NCBI GenBank assembly: GCA_012522185.1 | Contig: JAAYKY010000047.1 | Coordinates: 1-55,046 of the forward strand | DNA length: 55,046 bases | DNA from: Flavobacteriaceae bacterium | Lineage (GTDB): Bacteria > Bacteroidota > Bacteroidia > Flavobacteriales > Weeksellaceae | Reading direction: 5' to 3' | In this document: positions 45,231-54,936 of the stretch, one piece after another | How positions within the stretch are numbered: the stretch's first letter is position 1 | How the letters are laid out: the number at the start of each line of letters is the position of its first letter | The notes under the pieces: generated by a model | What the model saw: the letters and a program-made list of their open reading frames with translations, nothing else | The model's database searches: none | What the model was told of the DNA's origin: nothing | Made by a program: the position numbers and the translations under genes

Positions 45231-45332
45231 TTATGCAAATTGTTCAAGAAAGGCAAAAATCCGTAATTTTTTTGAGATTAAATTCCGAATGAAAGTTTTG
45301 ATTGATTGAATTTTTTCCTGAAGAGGTTCAGA

Positions 45333-45668
45333 TTATTTCACCACATCAATATCGGGAAGCGAACTCAAATCTTCTTCAATCTTTTCATAATTCAGATAAA
45401 TCCTTTCGTCGTCCAACAAATCAAAAGGACTGTAAATCACGATTAAATCCTGAGTTTCTTCATTGACAAGCAAAAAGAAATCGAGTAAATCTTCGTTTCC
45501 ATCGGCTTCGTTTTTAATTAAAAATTCTTTTAATTTCCCATCGGAAATCGTGTTTTTCAGCGAATTTTCATCGACGGGTTTGGTACTTCCCAAATAATAA
45601 ATTTCTTCAAATTTTTTGAGAAAATTTTTGTCGGTCAAACTTTCCAAAGAATCGAGCCAAGCATTCAT
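45333..45668 (-). CDS. Small acidic protein of unknown function
   Basis: I do not recognise this 111-residue protein. It is strongly acidic, lacks signal and membrane segments, and seems mixed alpha/beta (FLKKFEEIYYLGS, LLDFFLLVNEETQDLIVIYSP). It lies 14 nt after the DoxX gene on the same strand, so the two are probably co-transcribed. Confidence 0.7.
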   Translation of the reverse strand: MNAWLDSLESLTDKNFLKKFEEIYYLGSTKPVDENSLKNTISDGKLKEFLIKNEADGNEDLLDFFLLVNEETQDLIVIYSPFDLLDDERIYLNYEKIEEDLSSLPDIDVVK

Positions 45669-45682
45669 ATTTTATTTATTTT

Positions 45683-46081
45683 TTAATCTTCATTTTTATC
45701 AAAAACCGCATCCAAACTGAATTTCCCGGGACCTTCAAAAATCAGAAGGAAGCTCCCGAAAAGCATCGCCAGCGCGGGCGTCATTTGTTCCAAACTTAAG
45801 TGAATATCCACAACAAAAAAAGCAACCAGAAAATTAATCATCATCAAAAATGCCACAAATCTTGTTTGAAGACCCAAAATGATCAATAATCCGCAAATCA
45901 ATTGCGCATAAACCGAAAGTGGTGCAGCCAAAGTCGGATAAGGAACATTGTAACTTGACAGAAACTGAGCGAATTCGGCCATTTTCTCTGAATTTACCAC
46001 ATTGTCCCAAACACCGATAAAAATTCTTCCACCCATAAAAATCCGGAACAAGAGCAAACCAAAACCTGTAAATGTTTTCAT
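45683..46081 (-). CDS. DoxX family membrane protein
   Basis: The 132-residue protein has four membrane helices, with the DoxX landmarks GLLLFRIFMGGRIFIG at the N-terminus, PLSVYAQLICGLLIILGL (about 60-78) and a terminal helix ending GPGKFSLD. DoxX-type proteins are small inner-membrane proteins sometimes tied to sulfur or redox stress, but this one has no diagnostic residues for a role. It precedes the small acidic protein gene. Confidence 0.87.
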   Translation of the reverse strand: MKTFTGFGLLLFRIFMGGRIFIGVWDNVVNSEKMAEFAQFLSSYNVPYPTLAAPLSVYAQLICGLLIILGLQTRFVAFLMMINFLVAFFVVDIHLSLEQMTPALAMLFGSFLLIFEGPGKFSLDAVFDKNED

Positions 46082-46211
46082 AAGAATTATGATTGATAGA
46101 ACTAATTTAATTAAAAACAGTCAATTAAACACAAAGTAAAATTTCAATTTCTCATCAATTTAACTTCAAATAAATTCACCCGAACCAAAAATTCCATCCA
46201 AAGTTTTCCCT

Positions 46212-46219
46212 TATATTTG
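46212..46219 (+). promoter_or_regulatory. -7 promoter box for the ABC-F/TauE unit
   Basis: TATATTTG fits TAnnTTTG and lies 17 nt upstream of the ABC-F ATG. Confidence 0.6.
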
Positions 46220-46236
46220 TATCTGACAACACACAA

Positions 46237-48120
46237 ATGAACTATCTTTCAGCAAACAATCTTTCCAAATCCTATGGGGTCAGGACGCTGTTCAGCAACG
46301 TCAGTTTTCACGTAAACGAAGGCGACCAAATAGCACTTGTAGCCAAAAACGGAAGTGGAAAATCAACGCTTTTGAAAATTCTAGCCGGAAAAGAAACTTC
46401 GGATACGGGCGAAATTTTATTCAACAAAGACGTGAAAGTTTTGCTTTTTGAACAATCTGATGATTTTGATGACCGTCAGATTGCCGGCGATTATATTTTT
46501 AATCATTCCAATACCATCCTCGACGTCATTCGAAAATACGAAGACCTGATGCAGAATAATCCTTCGGATCCGAAAATGATGGATTTGATGGAACAGATGA
46601 ACCAGCTCGATGCTTGGAATGTGGAGTCGATCATTCAGGAAATTTTATCCAAACTGAAAATCGATTTCCTGAACCAGAAAATCGGACAACTTTCCGGTGG
46701 ACAGCGCAAAAGAATTTCACTGGCTAAATTTCTAATTGATATAAGTCTGGAGTCCGGACATTTGCTTTTGATTTTGGACGAACCGACCAATCATCTCGAT
46801 ATTGAAATGGTCGAATGGCTCGAATTCTTCCTCAACAAAGAAAACAAAACAATGATGTTGGTGACGCACGATCGCTATTTTCTGGATGCGATTTGTACGA
46901 AAATCATCGAACTGGAAGGTGGACAAACCTATGTCCACAACGGAGATTATGAAACCTATGTGACGAATAAAGCCATCCGGATTGAAAACCAAACGGCCGA
47001 AATCGATAAAGCCAAAAATTTGTATCGAAAAGAGTTGGAATGGATGCGACGCCAACCCAAAGCACGAACGACCAAATCCAAAAGTCGCATCGGTGATTTT
47101 TACGAAACCAAAGACAAAGCGCATCAGAAAATCGATAAAAGCGAAGTCCAACTCGATATGCAGATGACGCGATTGGGAAAGAAAATCATCGAAATGAAAG
47201 AAGTTTCCAAACGATTTGGCGATAAAATTATTCTGGATAATTTTTCACATTTCTTTGGACGCGGCAATAAAATCGGGATCATCGGAAAAAACGGTGTCGG
47301 AAAAACTACTTTCTTGAAAATCATCGAAGGAGAAGAACCGATTGACTCGGGAATTATCGAAATCGGTGAAACTTTGAAAATCGGACATTTCAAACAAGAT
47401 GGAATTAAATTCAAGGAAGATCTTCGTGCCATTGATTTTGTGAAAGAATTGGCGGAGTCATTCCCACTTTCCAATGGAAAACAAATTTCGGCCTCGCAGT
47501 TTATGGAAATGTTTCTTTTCAGTGCTGAACAGCAATACACGCCGATTGCAAAACTCAGCGGTGGCGAGAAAAAACGTTTGCAATTGCTGTCCGTGCTTTT
47601 TCAAAATCCGAATTTCCTCATTCTGGACGAACCAACCAATGACTTGGATTTGCCGACGCTGACGGTTTTGGAAAATTTCCTGAATGATTTTCAGGGTTGT
47701 CTGCTCATCGTCAGTCACGACCGATATTTTATGGACAAAGTGGTGGACGAAATGATGGTTTTTGAAGGCGAAGGTAAAATCAATTGGTTCATTGGGAATT
47801 ATACCGAATATTTCCTTTTGCAAAAAGAATTGGAAGAACAGAAAAAAATTCAGGAGAGACCCAAAGAAAAAGTTCAGGAAGAAATTAAATCCAATGCCAG
47901 AAAATTAAGCTTCAAGGAGAAAAGAGAATTTGAGGAATTGGAAACCGAAATTCCAAAGCTTCAAAAATTAAAAGAAGAACTGACAAATCAACTTTCCGAA
48001 CCCGATCTGGATTTCGAAATGATTCAGAAAGTCAGTCAGGAATTGGAAAAAATCATTGCGCAGATTGACGAAAAAGAAATGCGCTGGCTCGAACTTTCAA
48101 TGCAAATGGACGAAGTATGA
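46237..48120 (+). CDS. ABC-F family ATPase (Uup-like)
   Basis: The 627-residue soluble protein has two ABC domains without membrane parts: first Walker A AKNGSGKST (about 36), signature LSGGQRKR and Walker B LLILDEPTNHLD; second Walker A GKNGVGKTT (about 348), LSGGEKKR and LILDEPTNDLD. The inter-domain linker is rich in basic residues (ELEWMRRQPKARTTKSKSR), as in translation-factor ABC-F proteins that bind the ribosomal E site. A C-terminal coiled coil (about 560-620) is Uup-like. It overlaps the TauE gene by 4 nt (ATGA). Confidence 0.92.
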   Translation: MNYLSANNLSKSYGVRTLFSNVSFHVNEGDQIALVAKNGSGKSTLLKILAGKETSDTGEILFNKDVKVLLFEQSDDFDDRQIAGDYIFNHSNTILDVIRKYEDLMQNNPSDPKMMDLMEQMNQLDAWNVESIIQEILSKLKIDFLNQKIGQLSGGQRKRISLAKFLIDISLESGHLLLILDEPTNHLDIEMVEWLEFFLNKENKTMMLVTHDRYFLDAICTKIIELEGGQTYVHNGDYETYVTNKAIRIENQTAEIDKAKNLYRKELEWMRRQPKARTTKSKSRIGDFYETKDKAHQKIDKSEVQLDMQMTRLGKKIIEMKEVSKRFGDKIILDNFSHFFGRGNKIGIIGKNGVGKTTFLKIIEGEEPIDSGIIEIGETLKIGHFKQDGIKFKEDLRAIDFVKELAESFPLSNGKQISASQFMEMFLFSAEQQYTPIAKLSGGEKKRLQLLSVLFQNPNFLILDEPTNDLDLPTLTVLENFLNDFQGCLLIVSHDRYFMDKVVDEMMVFEGEGKINWFIGNYTEYFLLQKELEEQKKIQERPKEKVQEEIKSNARKLSFKEKREFEELETEIPKLQKLKEELTNQLSEPDLDFEMIQKVSQELEKIIAQIDEKEMRWLELSMQMDEV

Positions 48121-48929
48121 GCGGGATTGAGATCATCGGATACATCGGCGCTTTGTTCATTGGTCTCGTGATGGGACTGACCGGTAGCGGCGGCTCCATT
48201 CTCTCCATTCCTATTTTGGCTTACCTCTTTAGTTACGACGAAAAAACGGCAACGGCTTATTCGCTTTTCATCGTGGGAGTGACTGCTCTTTTTGGTGCTT
48301 CCCAATCTCTTTACAACCGATTGGTCAATTTCAAATCGGTTTGGATTTTCGGAATTCCGGCGATCATCGGCGTTTTGCTGGTGCGCAGAATTCTGATGCC
48401 GGTTTTGCCCGAAGTTCTGTTTCATATTTCCGACTTTGAATTCACACGGCGAATGCTCGTTTTTGGATTATTTGGAATGTTGATGCTTTTGGCGGCTTAT
48501 ACGATGCTTCATAAAACCAAAGTCAATTTATCGGAAATCGAAAACCAGAGTTTTCAGTTTCATCCTTTGATGCTTACCGAAGGATTTTTTCTGGGAATTT
48601 TTATGGGATTAATTGGTGCGGGAGGCGGGTTTTTGATTGTGCCGGCTTTGATGTTAATTGCCAAATTACCGATCAAAGAAGCCATCGGGACTTCATTGGT
48701 CATCGTTTGTCTGAATTGTCTGGTCGGATTTTTTCTCGGCGACTTTTTCTATATGGAAATCGACTGGAATTTCCTCTTTGTTTTCGTGGCGATTTCCTTT
48801 GTAGGAATTGTTCTCGGAGGGATTTTAACCAAACGTGTCAACAGCGAACGACTGAAAAAAGTATTTGCTTATTTCGTGATTTTAATGGCGGTTTTTATTT
48901 TCTTCATGGAGTTTTATCTGAATTCTTAA
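48117..48929 (+). CDS. TauE/SafE family sulfite exporter-like permease
   Basis: The 270-residue protein has about eight membrane helices in two halves, each opening with a Gly-rich repeat (GLTGSGGSILSIPILAYLF and GLIGAGGGFLIVPALMLI), the TauE hallmark. Members export sulfite or organosulfur anions. It overlaps the ABC-F gene start to stop by 4 nt and is followed 151 nt later by the persulfide dioxygenase/rhodanese gene, which supports export of sulfite produced from sulfide oxidation. The nearby gap 48930-49080 holds no gene. Confidence 0.9.
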   Translation: MSGIEIIGYIGALFIGLVMGLTGSGGSILSIPILAYLFSYDEKTATAYSLFIVGVTALFGASQSLYNRLVNFKSVWIFGIPAIIGVLLVRRILMPVLPEVLFHISDFEFTRRMLVFGLFGMLMLLAAYTMLHKTKVNLSEIENQSFQFHPLMLTEGFFLGIFMGLIGAGGGFLIVPALMLIAKLPIKEAIGTSLVIVCLNCLVGFFLGDFFYMEIDWNFLFVFVAISFVGIVLGGILTKRVNSERLKKVFAYFVILMAVFIFFMEFYLNS

Positions 48930-49053
48930 ATCATTCATTGACTGAAATTTTGGAAGCTTAAATGAAAATTTTGTCTTTCATAACTCTAAACTTTTCTAAA
49001 TCCCTATAAAACTGAAACTTATCAGTTCTGGATTTTAAACCAAAGCAATTCCG

Positions 49054-49061
49054 TAAATTTG
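49054..49061 (+). promoter_or_regulatory. -7 promoter box for the persulfide dioxygenase gene
   Basis: TAAATTTG fits TAnnTTTG and lies 19 nt upstream of the ATG. Confidence 0.5.
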
Positions 49062-49080
49062 AACTTCAAATAGTTTCAAA

Positions 49081-50502
49081 ATGAAAATCGAACAAATTTA
49101 TACCAAATGTCTAGCGCAGGCTACTTACTATATTGAAAGTGAGGGCGAAGCAGCTGTGATTGACCCTTTGCGCGAAACCGATCATTACTTGGAAATCGCT
49201 GAAAAAAACGGTGCGAAAATCAAATATATTTTTGAAACCCATTTTCATGCTGATTTTGTTTCAGGTCATTTGGATTTGGCGAAAAAATCCGGTGCAACCA
49301 TCGTTTACGGACCGACTTCTGAAGCCGATTTTGATTTCCATCAAGGAAAAGATGGCGAAATTTTCAAAGTTGGGAAAATTTCATTCGAATTATTGCACAC
49401 GCCCGGGCATACCATGGAGTCTTCTTGTTTTTTGCTTCGTGACGAAAACGGAAAAGAAGTGGCGCTGTTTTCCGGAGATACTTTGTTCATCGGTGATGTA
49501 GGTCGTCCCGATTTGGCACAACGCGTATTTTCAGACTTGACGCAGGATAAATTGGCGGGTCATATGTTTGACTCACTTCGAAATAAAATCATGCCGTTGG
49601 CAGACGATATCATCGTTTATCCGGGGCATGGTGCCGGTTCAGCTTGTGGGAAAAATATGAGCAAAGAAACTTCCGACACTTTGGGGAATCAGAAGAAAGT
49701 AAATTATGCACTTAATCCTGAGTTAACCAAAGAGGAATTTATCAAAGAACTCACCACCGGATTGACACCATCGCCGGCTTATTTTCCGAATAATGCCGTG
49801 ATGAACCGAAAAGAATTTACTGGATTTAATGAAGTTTTGAAGAAGAACCTGAAACCACTTTCGGTAGATGAATTTGAAACTTTATCAAACGAATCTGACG
49901 TTTTGGTTTTGGATACGCGCCATCAAAATGATTTCGTAAAAGGATTTGTCCCGAATTCCTATTTCATCGGGGTACAAGGTGATTTTGCACCATGGGTGGG
50001 AACCGTAATTGAAGACATCAACCAGAAAATCATTTTTATTGCCGAACCGGGAAGAGAAGAAGAAGTGATCACAAGACTTTCAAGAATCGGTTACGACAAT
50101 GTTTTGGGTTATTTGAACGGAAGTTTTGAGGCTTGGAAAAATGCCGGAAATCCGATCGATACCATGGAAAGCATTGACATAAATGAATTCGAAAATCAAT
50201 ATCAATCCAATCCCGAAATGGACATTCTCGACGTGCGTCGCGCGGGAGAATTTGAAAGCGAACACATCGTTTCGGCCAAAAACCTTCCGGTGGATTATAT
50301 TCACAAAAACCTGCATGAAGCCGATGCCGATAAAACTTGGTTTGTGCATTGTGCAGGTGGATATCGTTCGGTGATTTTTGCTTCGATCGCCAAATCAAAA
50401 GGGTATAAAAATTTAATCAATGTGGAAGGCGGATTTGGAAAAATTAAAACATCCGAAGTTTTTCCGAAAACAGAATTCGTTTGTCCGACGACGATGCTTT
50501 GA
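49081..50502 (+). CDS. Persulfide dioxygenase-like MBL hydrolase fused to two rhodanese domains
   Basis: The 473-residue protein has an ETHE1-type metallo-beta-lactamase domain (about 1-240) with THFHADFVSGH, HTPGHTMESS and SGDTLFIGDVGRPDL, then two rhodanese domains. The first (about 260-360) lacks the active Cys (IAEPGREEE in the loop); the second (about 370-465) has VHCAGGYRS with the catalytic Cys. Such fusions oxidise glutathione persulfide or thiosulfate-type sulfane sulfur to sulfite. The TauE-like exporter upstream could remove the sulfite. The exact sulfur donor is not deducible. Confidence 0.9.
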   Translation: MKIEQIYTKCLAQATYYIESEGEAAVIDPLRETDHYLEIAEKNGAKIKYIFETHFHADFVSGHLDLAKKSGATIVYGPTSEADFDFHQGKDGEIFKVGKISFELLHTPGHTMESSCFLLRDENGKEVALFSGDTLFIGDVGRPDLAQRVFSDLTQDKLAGHMFDSLRNKIMPLADDIIVYPGHGAGSACGKNMSKETSDTLGNQKKVNYALNPELTKEEFIKELTTGLTPSPAYFPNNAVMNRKEFTGFNEVLKKNLKPLSVDEFETLSNESDVLVLDTRHQNDFVKGFVPNSYFIGVQGDFAPWVGTVIEDINQKIIFIAEPGREEEVITRLSRIGYDNVLGYLNGSFEAWKNAGNPIDTMESIDINEFENQYQSNPEMDILDVRRAGEFESEHIVSAKNLPVDYIHKNLHEADADKTWFVHCAGGYRSVIFASIAKSKGYKNLINVEGGFGKIKTSEVFPKTEFVCPTTML

Positions 50503-50542
50503 TGTAGTTGTATAATGTAAAATTGTATAAAGTATATTGTAT

Positions 50543-50573
50543 AAACCTCCAAAAGAAATTTTGGAGGTTTTTT
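50543..50573 (+). terminator. Terminator between the persulfide dioxygenase and MFS genes
   Basis: A perfect 12-bp stem (AAACCTCCAAAA/TTTTGGAGGTTT) with a GAAA loop and a run of six Ts. Its right edge touches the stop codon of the convergent MFS gene. Confidence 0.9.
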
Positions 50574-51714
50574 ACTTCCTCTGAGTTCTTAAAAAAGCAA
50601 CCGTCAACATCACGCCAATTGCCGCCATTCCCACACCGACCAAAACCGGGGTATCGTAAGCAAATCCCATCGTAATCGGAATTCCTCCGAAATAAGCACC
50701 CAGCGTATTTCCCATATTGAAACTCGCTTGTCCGGCCGACGCGGCAAAAGTTTCTGCGCCTTTGGCATCACGGATGAGCATCATCTGAATCGGTGAACCG
50801 GCCGAAAATGAAATCACACCCGTTATAAAGGCCATCACATAAGCCATCCATTCAATCTCCGCCGTGAAATGAACCGCGACAAGACAAATCGCCATCGAGG
50901 AAAAACAAATGATGGTCGCTTTGGTCGGATTGACCGCATCGGCCAATTTGCCGCCCAATAAATTCCCGATGACCATTCCCAATCCGACCAAAACCATAAT
51001 GACAGGAACTCTGCCTTCGGGCAATCCCGAAACATTGGTAACCATCGGTGCAATGTAACTAATCCAAGCAAAGAGACCGCCCGTCCCGATGGAAATAATC
51101 GCAATCAAAAGCCAAGAACGTCCTTTTTTGAAATACTTAAGTTGTCCGAATAGATTTCGGTTGGAACTTTTTATGACCGGAAGCCATAGCCAAAGAGCCG
51201 CAAAGGTAACAAGTCCGAGAAATGCGATGATTCCGTAGGTAATTCGCCAGGAATAATGATGTCCTATGTAAGTTCCCAGCGGAACGCCAATCAAATTGGC
51301 AAGCGTCATTCCGGTAAACATGGTGGCAATTGCTTGGGCTTCTTTTCCTTTTTTGGCGAGATTGGTGGCGACCACAGAACCCACGCCGAAGAAAGCGCCG
51401 TGTGGTAATCCCGAAGCAAACCTTGAAACTTCCAAAAGAAAAAATCCGGGCGCAATGGCAAACAAAGCGTTGAAAACAAAAAAGACCAACATCAAAACCA
51501 TCAAAACGGTTTTGGGCGGATATTTCCCTGAAAATAAAACCAAAGTTGGAGCGCCCACAACCACGCCCAAAGCATAAAGTGCAATAAGATGAGCTGCTTT
51601 TGGAATTTCAATTTCCAAGTCTTTTGCGATGTCGGGGAGAATTCCCATCATCGTAAATTCCGTCATTCCAATCGCCATTCCGCCAAAAGCAAGCGCTATC
51701 AATCCCTTATTCAT
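50572..51714 (-). CDS. MFS transporter, DHA1 (drug:H+ antiporter) type
   Basis: The 380-residue protein has about 12 membrane helices. Start ATG 51714 (MNKGLIALAFGGMAIGMTEF) begins directly at helix 1; an in-frame start at 51759 adds 15 polar residues and is less likely. Family segments include GILPDIAKDLEI, RFASGLPHGAFFGVG (motif A-like region) and GVPLGTYIGHHYSWR. The AraJ/YdhP-like DHA1 group exports sugars, purines or drugs; no substrate is given by the sequence. It is monocistronic and convergent with the persulfide dioxygenase gene. Confidence 0.87.
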   Translation of the reverse strand: MNKGLIALAFGGMAIGMTEFTMMGILPDIAKDLEIEIPKAAHLIALYALGVVVGAPTLVLFSGKYPPKTVLMVLMLVFFVFNALFAIAPGFFLLEVSRFASGLPHGAFFGVGSVVATNLAKKGKEAQAIATMFTGMTLANLIGVPLGTYIGHHYSWRITYGIIAFLGLVTFAALWLWLPVIKSSNRNLFGQLKYFKKGRSWLLIAIISIGTGGLFAWISYIAPMVTNVSGLPEGRVPVIMVLVGLGMVIGNLLGGKLADAVNPTKATIICFSSMAICLVAVHFTAEIEWMAYVMAFITGVISFSAGSPIQMMLIRDAKGAETFAASAGQASFNMGNTLGAYFGGIPITMGFAYDTPVLVGVGMAAIGVMLTVAFLRTQRK

Positions 51715-51841
51715 TTGAATTTTTTGAAGTTGCAAATGTCCATCGTTTCGGGCATTCACAAAAGTTAAAACTTCAGTTTTTAATTATAATGCAATTGATT
51801 TTATTAATTTTAAGAAAACTGAACCAGCTTGTTGAACTTCT

Positions 51842-51857
51842 GCCTGTCGATTGACAG
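51842..51857. repeat. Short hairpin downstream of uvrB (CCTGTC-GATT-GACAGG)
   Basis: A perfect 6-bp stem with a 4-nt loop lies about 47 nt after the uvrB stop (minus direction). There is no T-run, so it is not a classical terminator. Related CCTG/CAGG inverted units occur at 53941-53965 on the other side of uvrB. Confidence 0.5.
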
Positions 51858-51903
51858 GTTAACCGTTCTTAATAAGTTCAATGAATAAATCTTAATGGTT
51901 CAA

Positions 51904-53910
<2,007 letters not shown>

Positions 53911-53929
53911 AATGGCTTGAAAATAAATG

Positions 53930-53937
53930 CAAAGTTA
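53930..53937 (-). promoter_or_regulatory. -7 promoter box for uvrB
   Basis: TAACTTTG on the minus strand fits TAnnTTTG and forms the upstream edge of the 59-bp repeat copy 1, 19 nt before the uvrB ATG. Confidence 0.6.
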
Positions 53938-53940
53938 CGC

Positions 53941-53965
53941 AAACCTGACAGGTTTTAAAAACCTG
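53941..53965. repeat. Overlapping CCTG/CAGG inverted units between the cargo gene and uvrB
   Basis: AAACCTG-A-CAGGTTT is directly followed by a second arm AAAACCTG pairing with CAGGTTTT. These nested palindromes could fold into alternative hairpins after the cargo gene stop (53981) and just before the uvrB -7 box, possibly ending the cargo transcript. Similar CCTGTC units lie downstream of uvrB. Confidence 0.5.
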
Positions 53966-53980
53966 AAAAGTTTTAAGAGG

Positions 53981-54688
53981 TTATTTTGGTTTTATCAATT
54001 TTCGAGTAGAAATTAATTCTTTCTTGCCGTTTTCAACTAAGTATTTTTTAGTCCAGATACAATCTCGGTTGTTGTATTTATAAACGTATTGGGAGATTTT
54101 AGCATTGTCTAAATCGGGTTCATTTTTTTGAGAAATGGACTGGGTTTTTTCTTTTACTGACTTGGACTCAATAACATTATTACATTTATTATATTTTAAA
54201 AAGGATGTTGTTCTCTGTAGAAAACCATGACTTGTCAATTCTATTGAGACAATCTGATCTATTAGTTCAGTTTCATTATATGAATAGCTTATTGAAGGGA
54301 GAAATCCTTCTTTCCATTTAGAGACTAATTTTCCGTTTTTATTATAGCTGTAGTAAAAATCTTTATCATATTCTAATAAATCACCGAATGGATATTGATT
54401 ATATAATTTGATAGTATCCTTCCTTAGATCCTTGATAATCATTTCTACATTGTTCTGCTTGTCATAAATGTAGGTTTCAGAATAAACTAAAGAATCTTTT
54501 ATAAAGTTTTGAGTCTTGATTACCTTTCCATCTTCCAAGATATATACGCTTTTTGAATCTTTAAACTCAGGATTGACTTCAATCACTTTTGAATATTTTG
54601 ACCAATTTGGATTATCTTCAAGAAGTTCTTGTGAATAGGATAAAATAGGGAAGATTAAAATATAAAGTATTAAACAATGAATTTTCAT
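53981..54688 (-). CDS. Secreted protein of unknown function (inserted between duplicated uvrB start segments)
   Basis: I do not recognise this 235-residue protein. It has a signal peptide (MKIHCLILYILIFPILSYSQ) and a mature part of repeated Y-x-Y and charged beta-strand segments (SVYILEDGKVIKTQNF, VYSETYIYDKQNNVEMI, DFYYSYNKNGKLVSKW) like YD-type accessory proteins of Bacteroidota. The gene is visibly more AT-rich than uvrB, consistent with lateral origin. Its ATG overlaps the stop of a 16-codon leader ORF derived from the uvrB start (ATGA), so translation is probably coupled. A longer reading frame that begins inside the repeat is rejected because it would lose the signal peptide position. 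Confidence 0.75.
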   Translation of the reverse strand: MKIHCLILYILIFPILSYSQELLEDNPNWSKYSKVIEVNPEFKDSKSVYILEDGKVIKTQNFIKDSLVYSETYIYDKQNNVEMIIKDLRKDTIKLYNQYPFGDLLEYDKDFYYSYNKNGKLVSKWKEGFLPSISYSYNETELIDQIVSIELTSHGFLQRTTSFLKYNKCNNVIESKSVKEKTQSISQKNEPDLDNAKISQYVYKYNNRDCIWTKKYLVENGKKELISTRKLIKPK

Positions 54689-54735
54689 AATAATAACGTT
54701 CTCGGTTGAAATTCCGAATGGATTTTGAATTGCAT
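54685..54735 (-). CDS. 16-codon leader ORF from a duplicated uvrB start, coupled to the cargo gene
   Basis: It begins in repeat copy 2 with the uvrB start context and reads [11 protein letters not shown], then leaves the repeat and continues R-T-L-L-L before TGA. The TGA overlaps the ATG of the secreted-protein gene as ATGA. Ten of the first eleven residues equal those of UvrB. A peptide role is unlikely; delivering ribosomes to the cargo start is more plausible. Confidence 0.6.
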   Translation of the reverse strand: MQFKIHSEFQPRTLLL

Positions 54736-54762
54736 AATGGCTTGAAAATAAATGCAAAGTTA
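54704..54762 (-). repeat. 59-bp direct repeat, copy 2: duplicated uvrB expression start
   Basis: This copy differs from copy 1 (53879-53937) at one base and is in the same orientation, 825 bp upstream. It carries an intact TAACTTTG box and ATG but no full uvrB behind it; instead it feeds the secreted-protein gene. Confidence 0.92.
54755..54762 (-). promoter_or_regulatory. -7 promoter box for the cargo gene (duplicate of uvrB box)
   Basis: TAACTTTG on the minus strand, identical to the uvrB box, lies 19 nt before the leader ORF. The bases further upstream differ from those of copy 1, so strength may differ. Confidence 0.5.
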
Positions 54763-54824
54763 AGAATTAGTTGGGAGTTGAAACCGGGTTTAACAAAGCT
54801 TTATCAGGAAGGAACTGTATAAAA

Positions 54825-54856
54825 AGAAGCCGTCTCAACCGAGGCGGTTTTTTTGT
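54825..54856 (+). terminator. Terminator-like hairpin upstream of the right transposase
   Basis: GCCGTCTC pairs with GAGGCGGT around a short AACC loop, followed by seven Ts, oriented toward the transposase. No plus-strand gene ends here, so it may shield the transposase from incoming transcription. It is the third copy of the hairpin seen at 95 and 8099. Confidence 0.7.
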
Positions 54857-54878
54857 TCAATTTCAGCAAATAAAAGGT

Positions 54879-54931
54879 TGATAATTAGGATGTTAATGCA
54901 AAAATCACTATATTTAACCATCTAATTATCA
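54879..54931. repeat. Inverted repeat flanking the transposase promoter region
   Basis: TGATAATTAG (54879-54888) and CTAATTATCA (54922-54931) are perfect inverted repeats separated by 33 nt; the second ends 5 nt before the transposase ATG. A diverged version occurs in the left IS copy. They could be transposase-binding or autoregulatory sites. Confidence 0.5.
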
Positions 54932-54936
54932 GCACA

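Noticed and set aside
46732-47823. Long open frames opposite the ABC-F gene
   Set aside because: Explained by codon bias of the ABC-F gene; no independent coding signal.
51842-51857. uvrB terminator
   Set aside because: The hairpin is short and lacks a following T-run in the minus direction.
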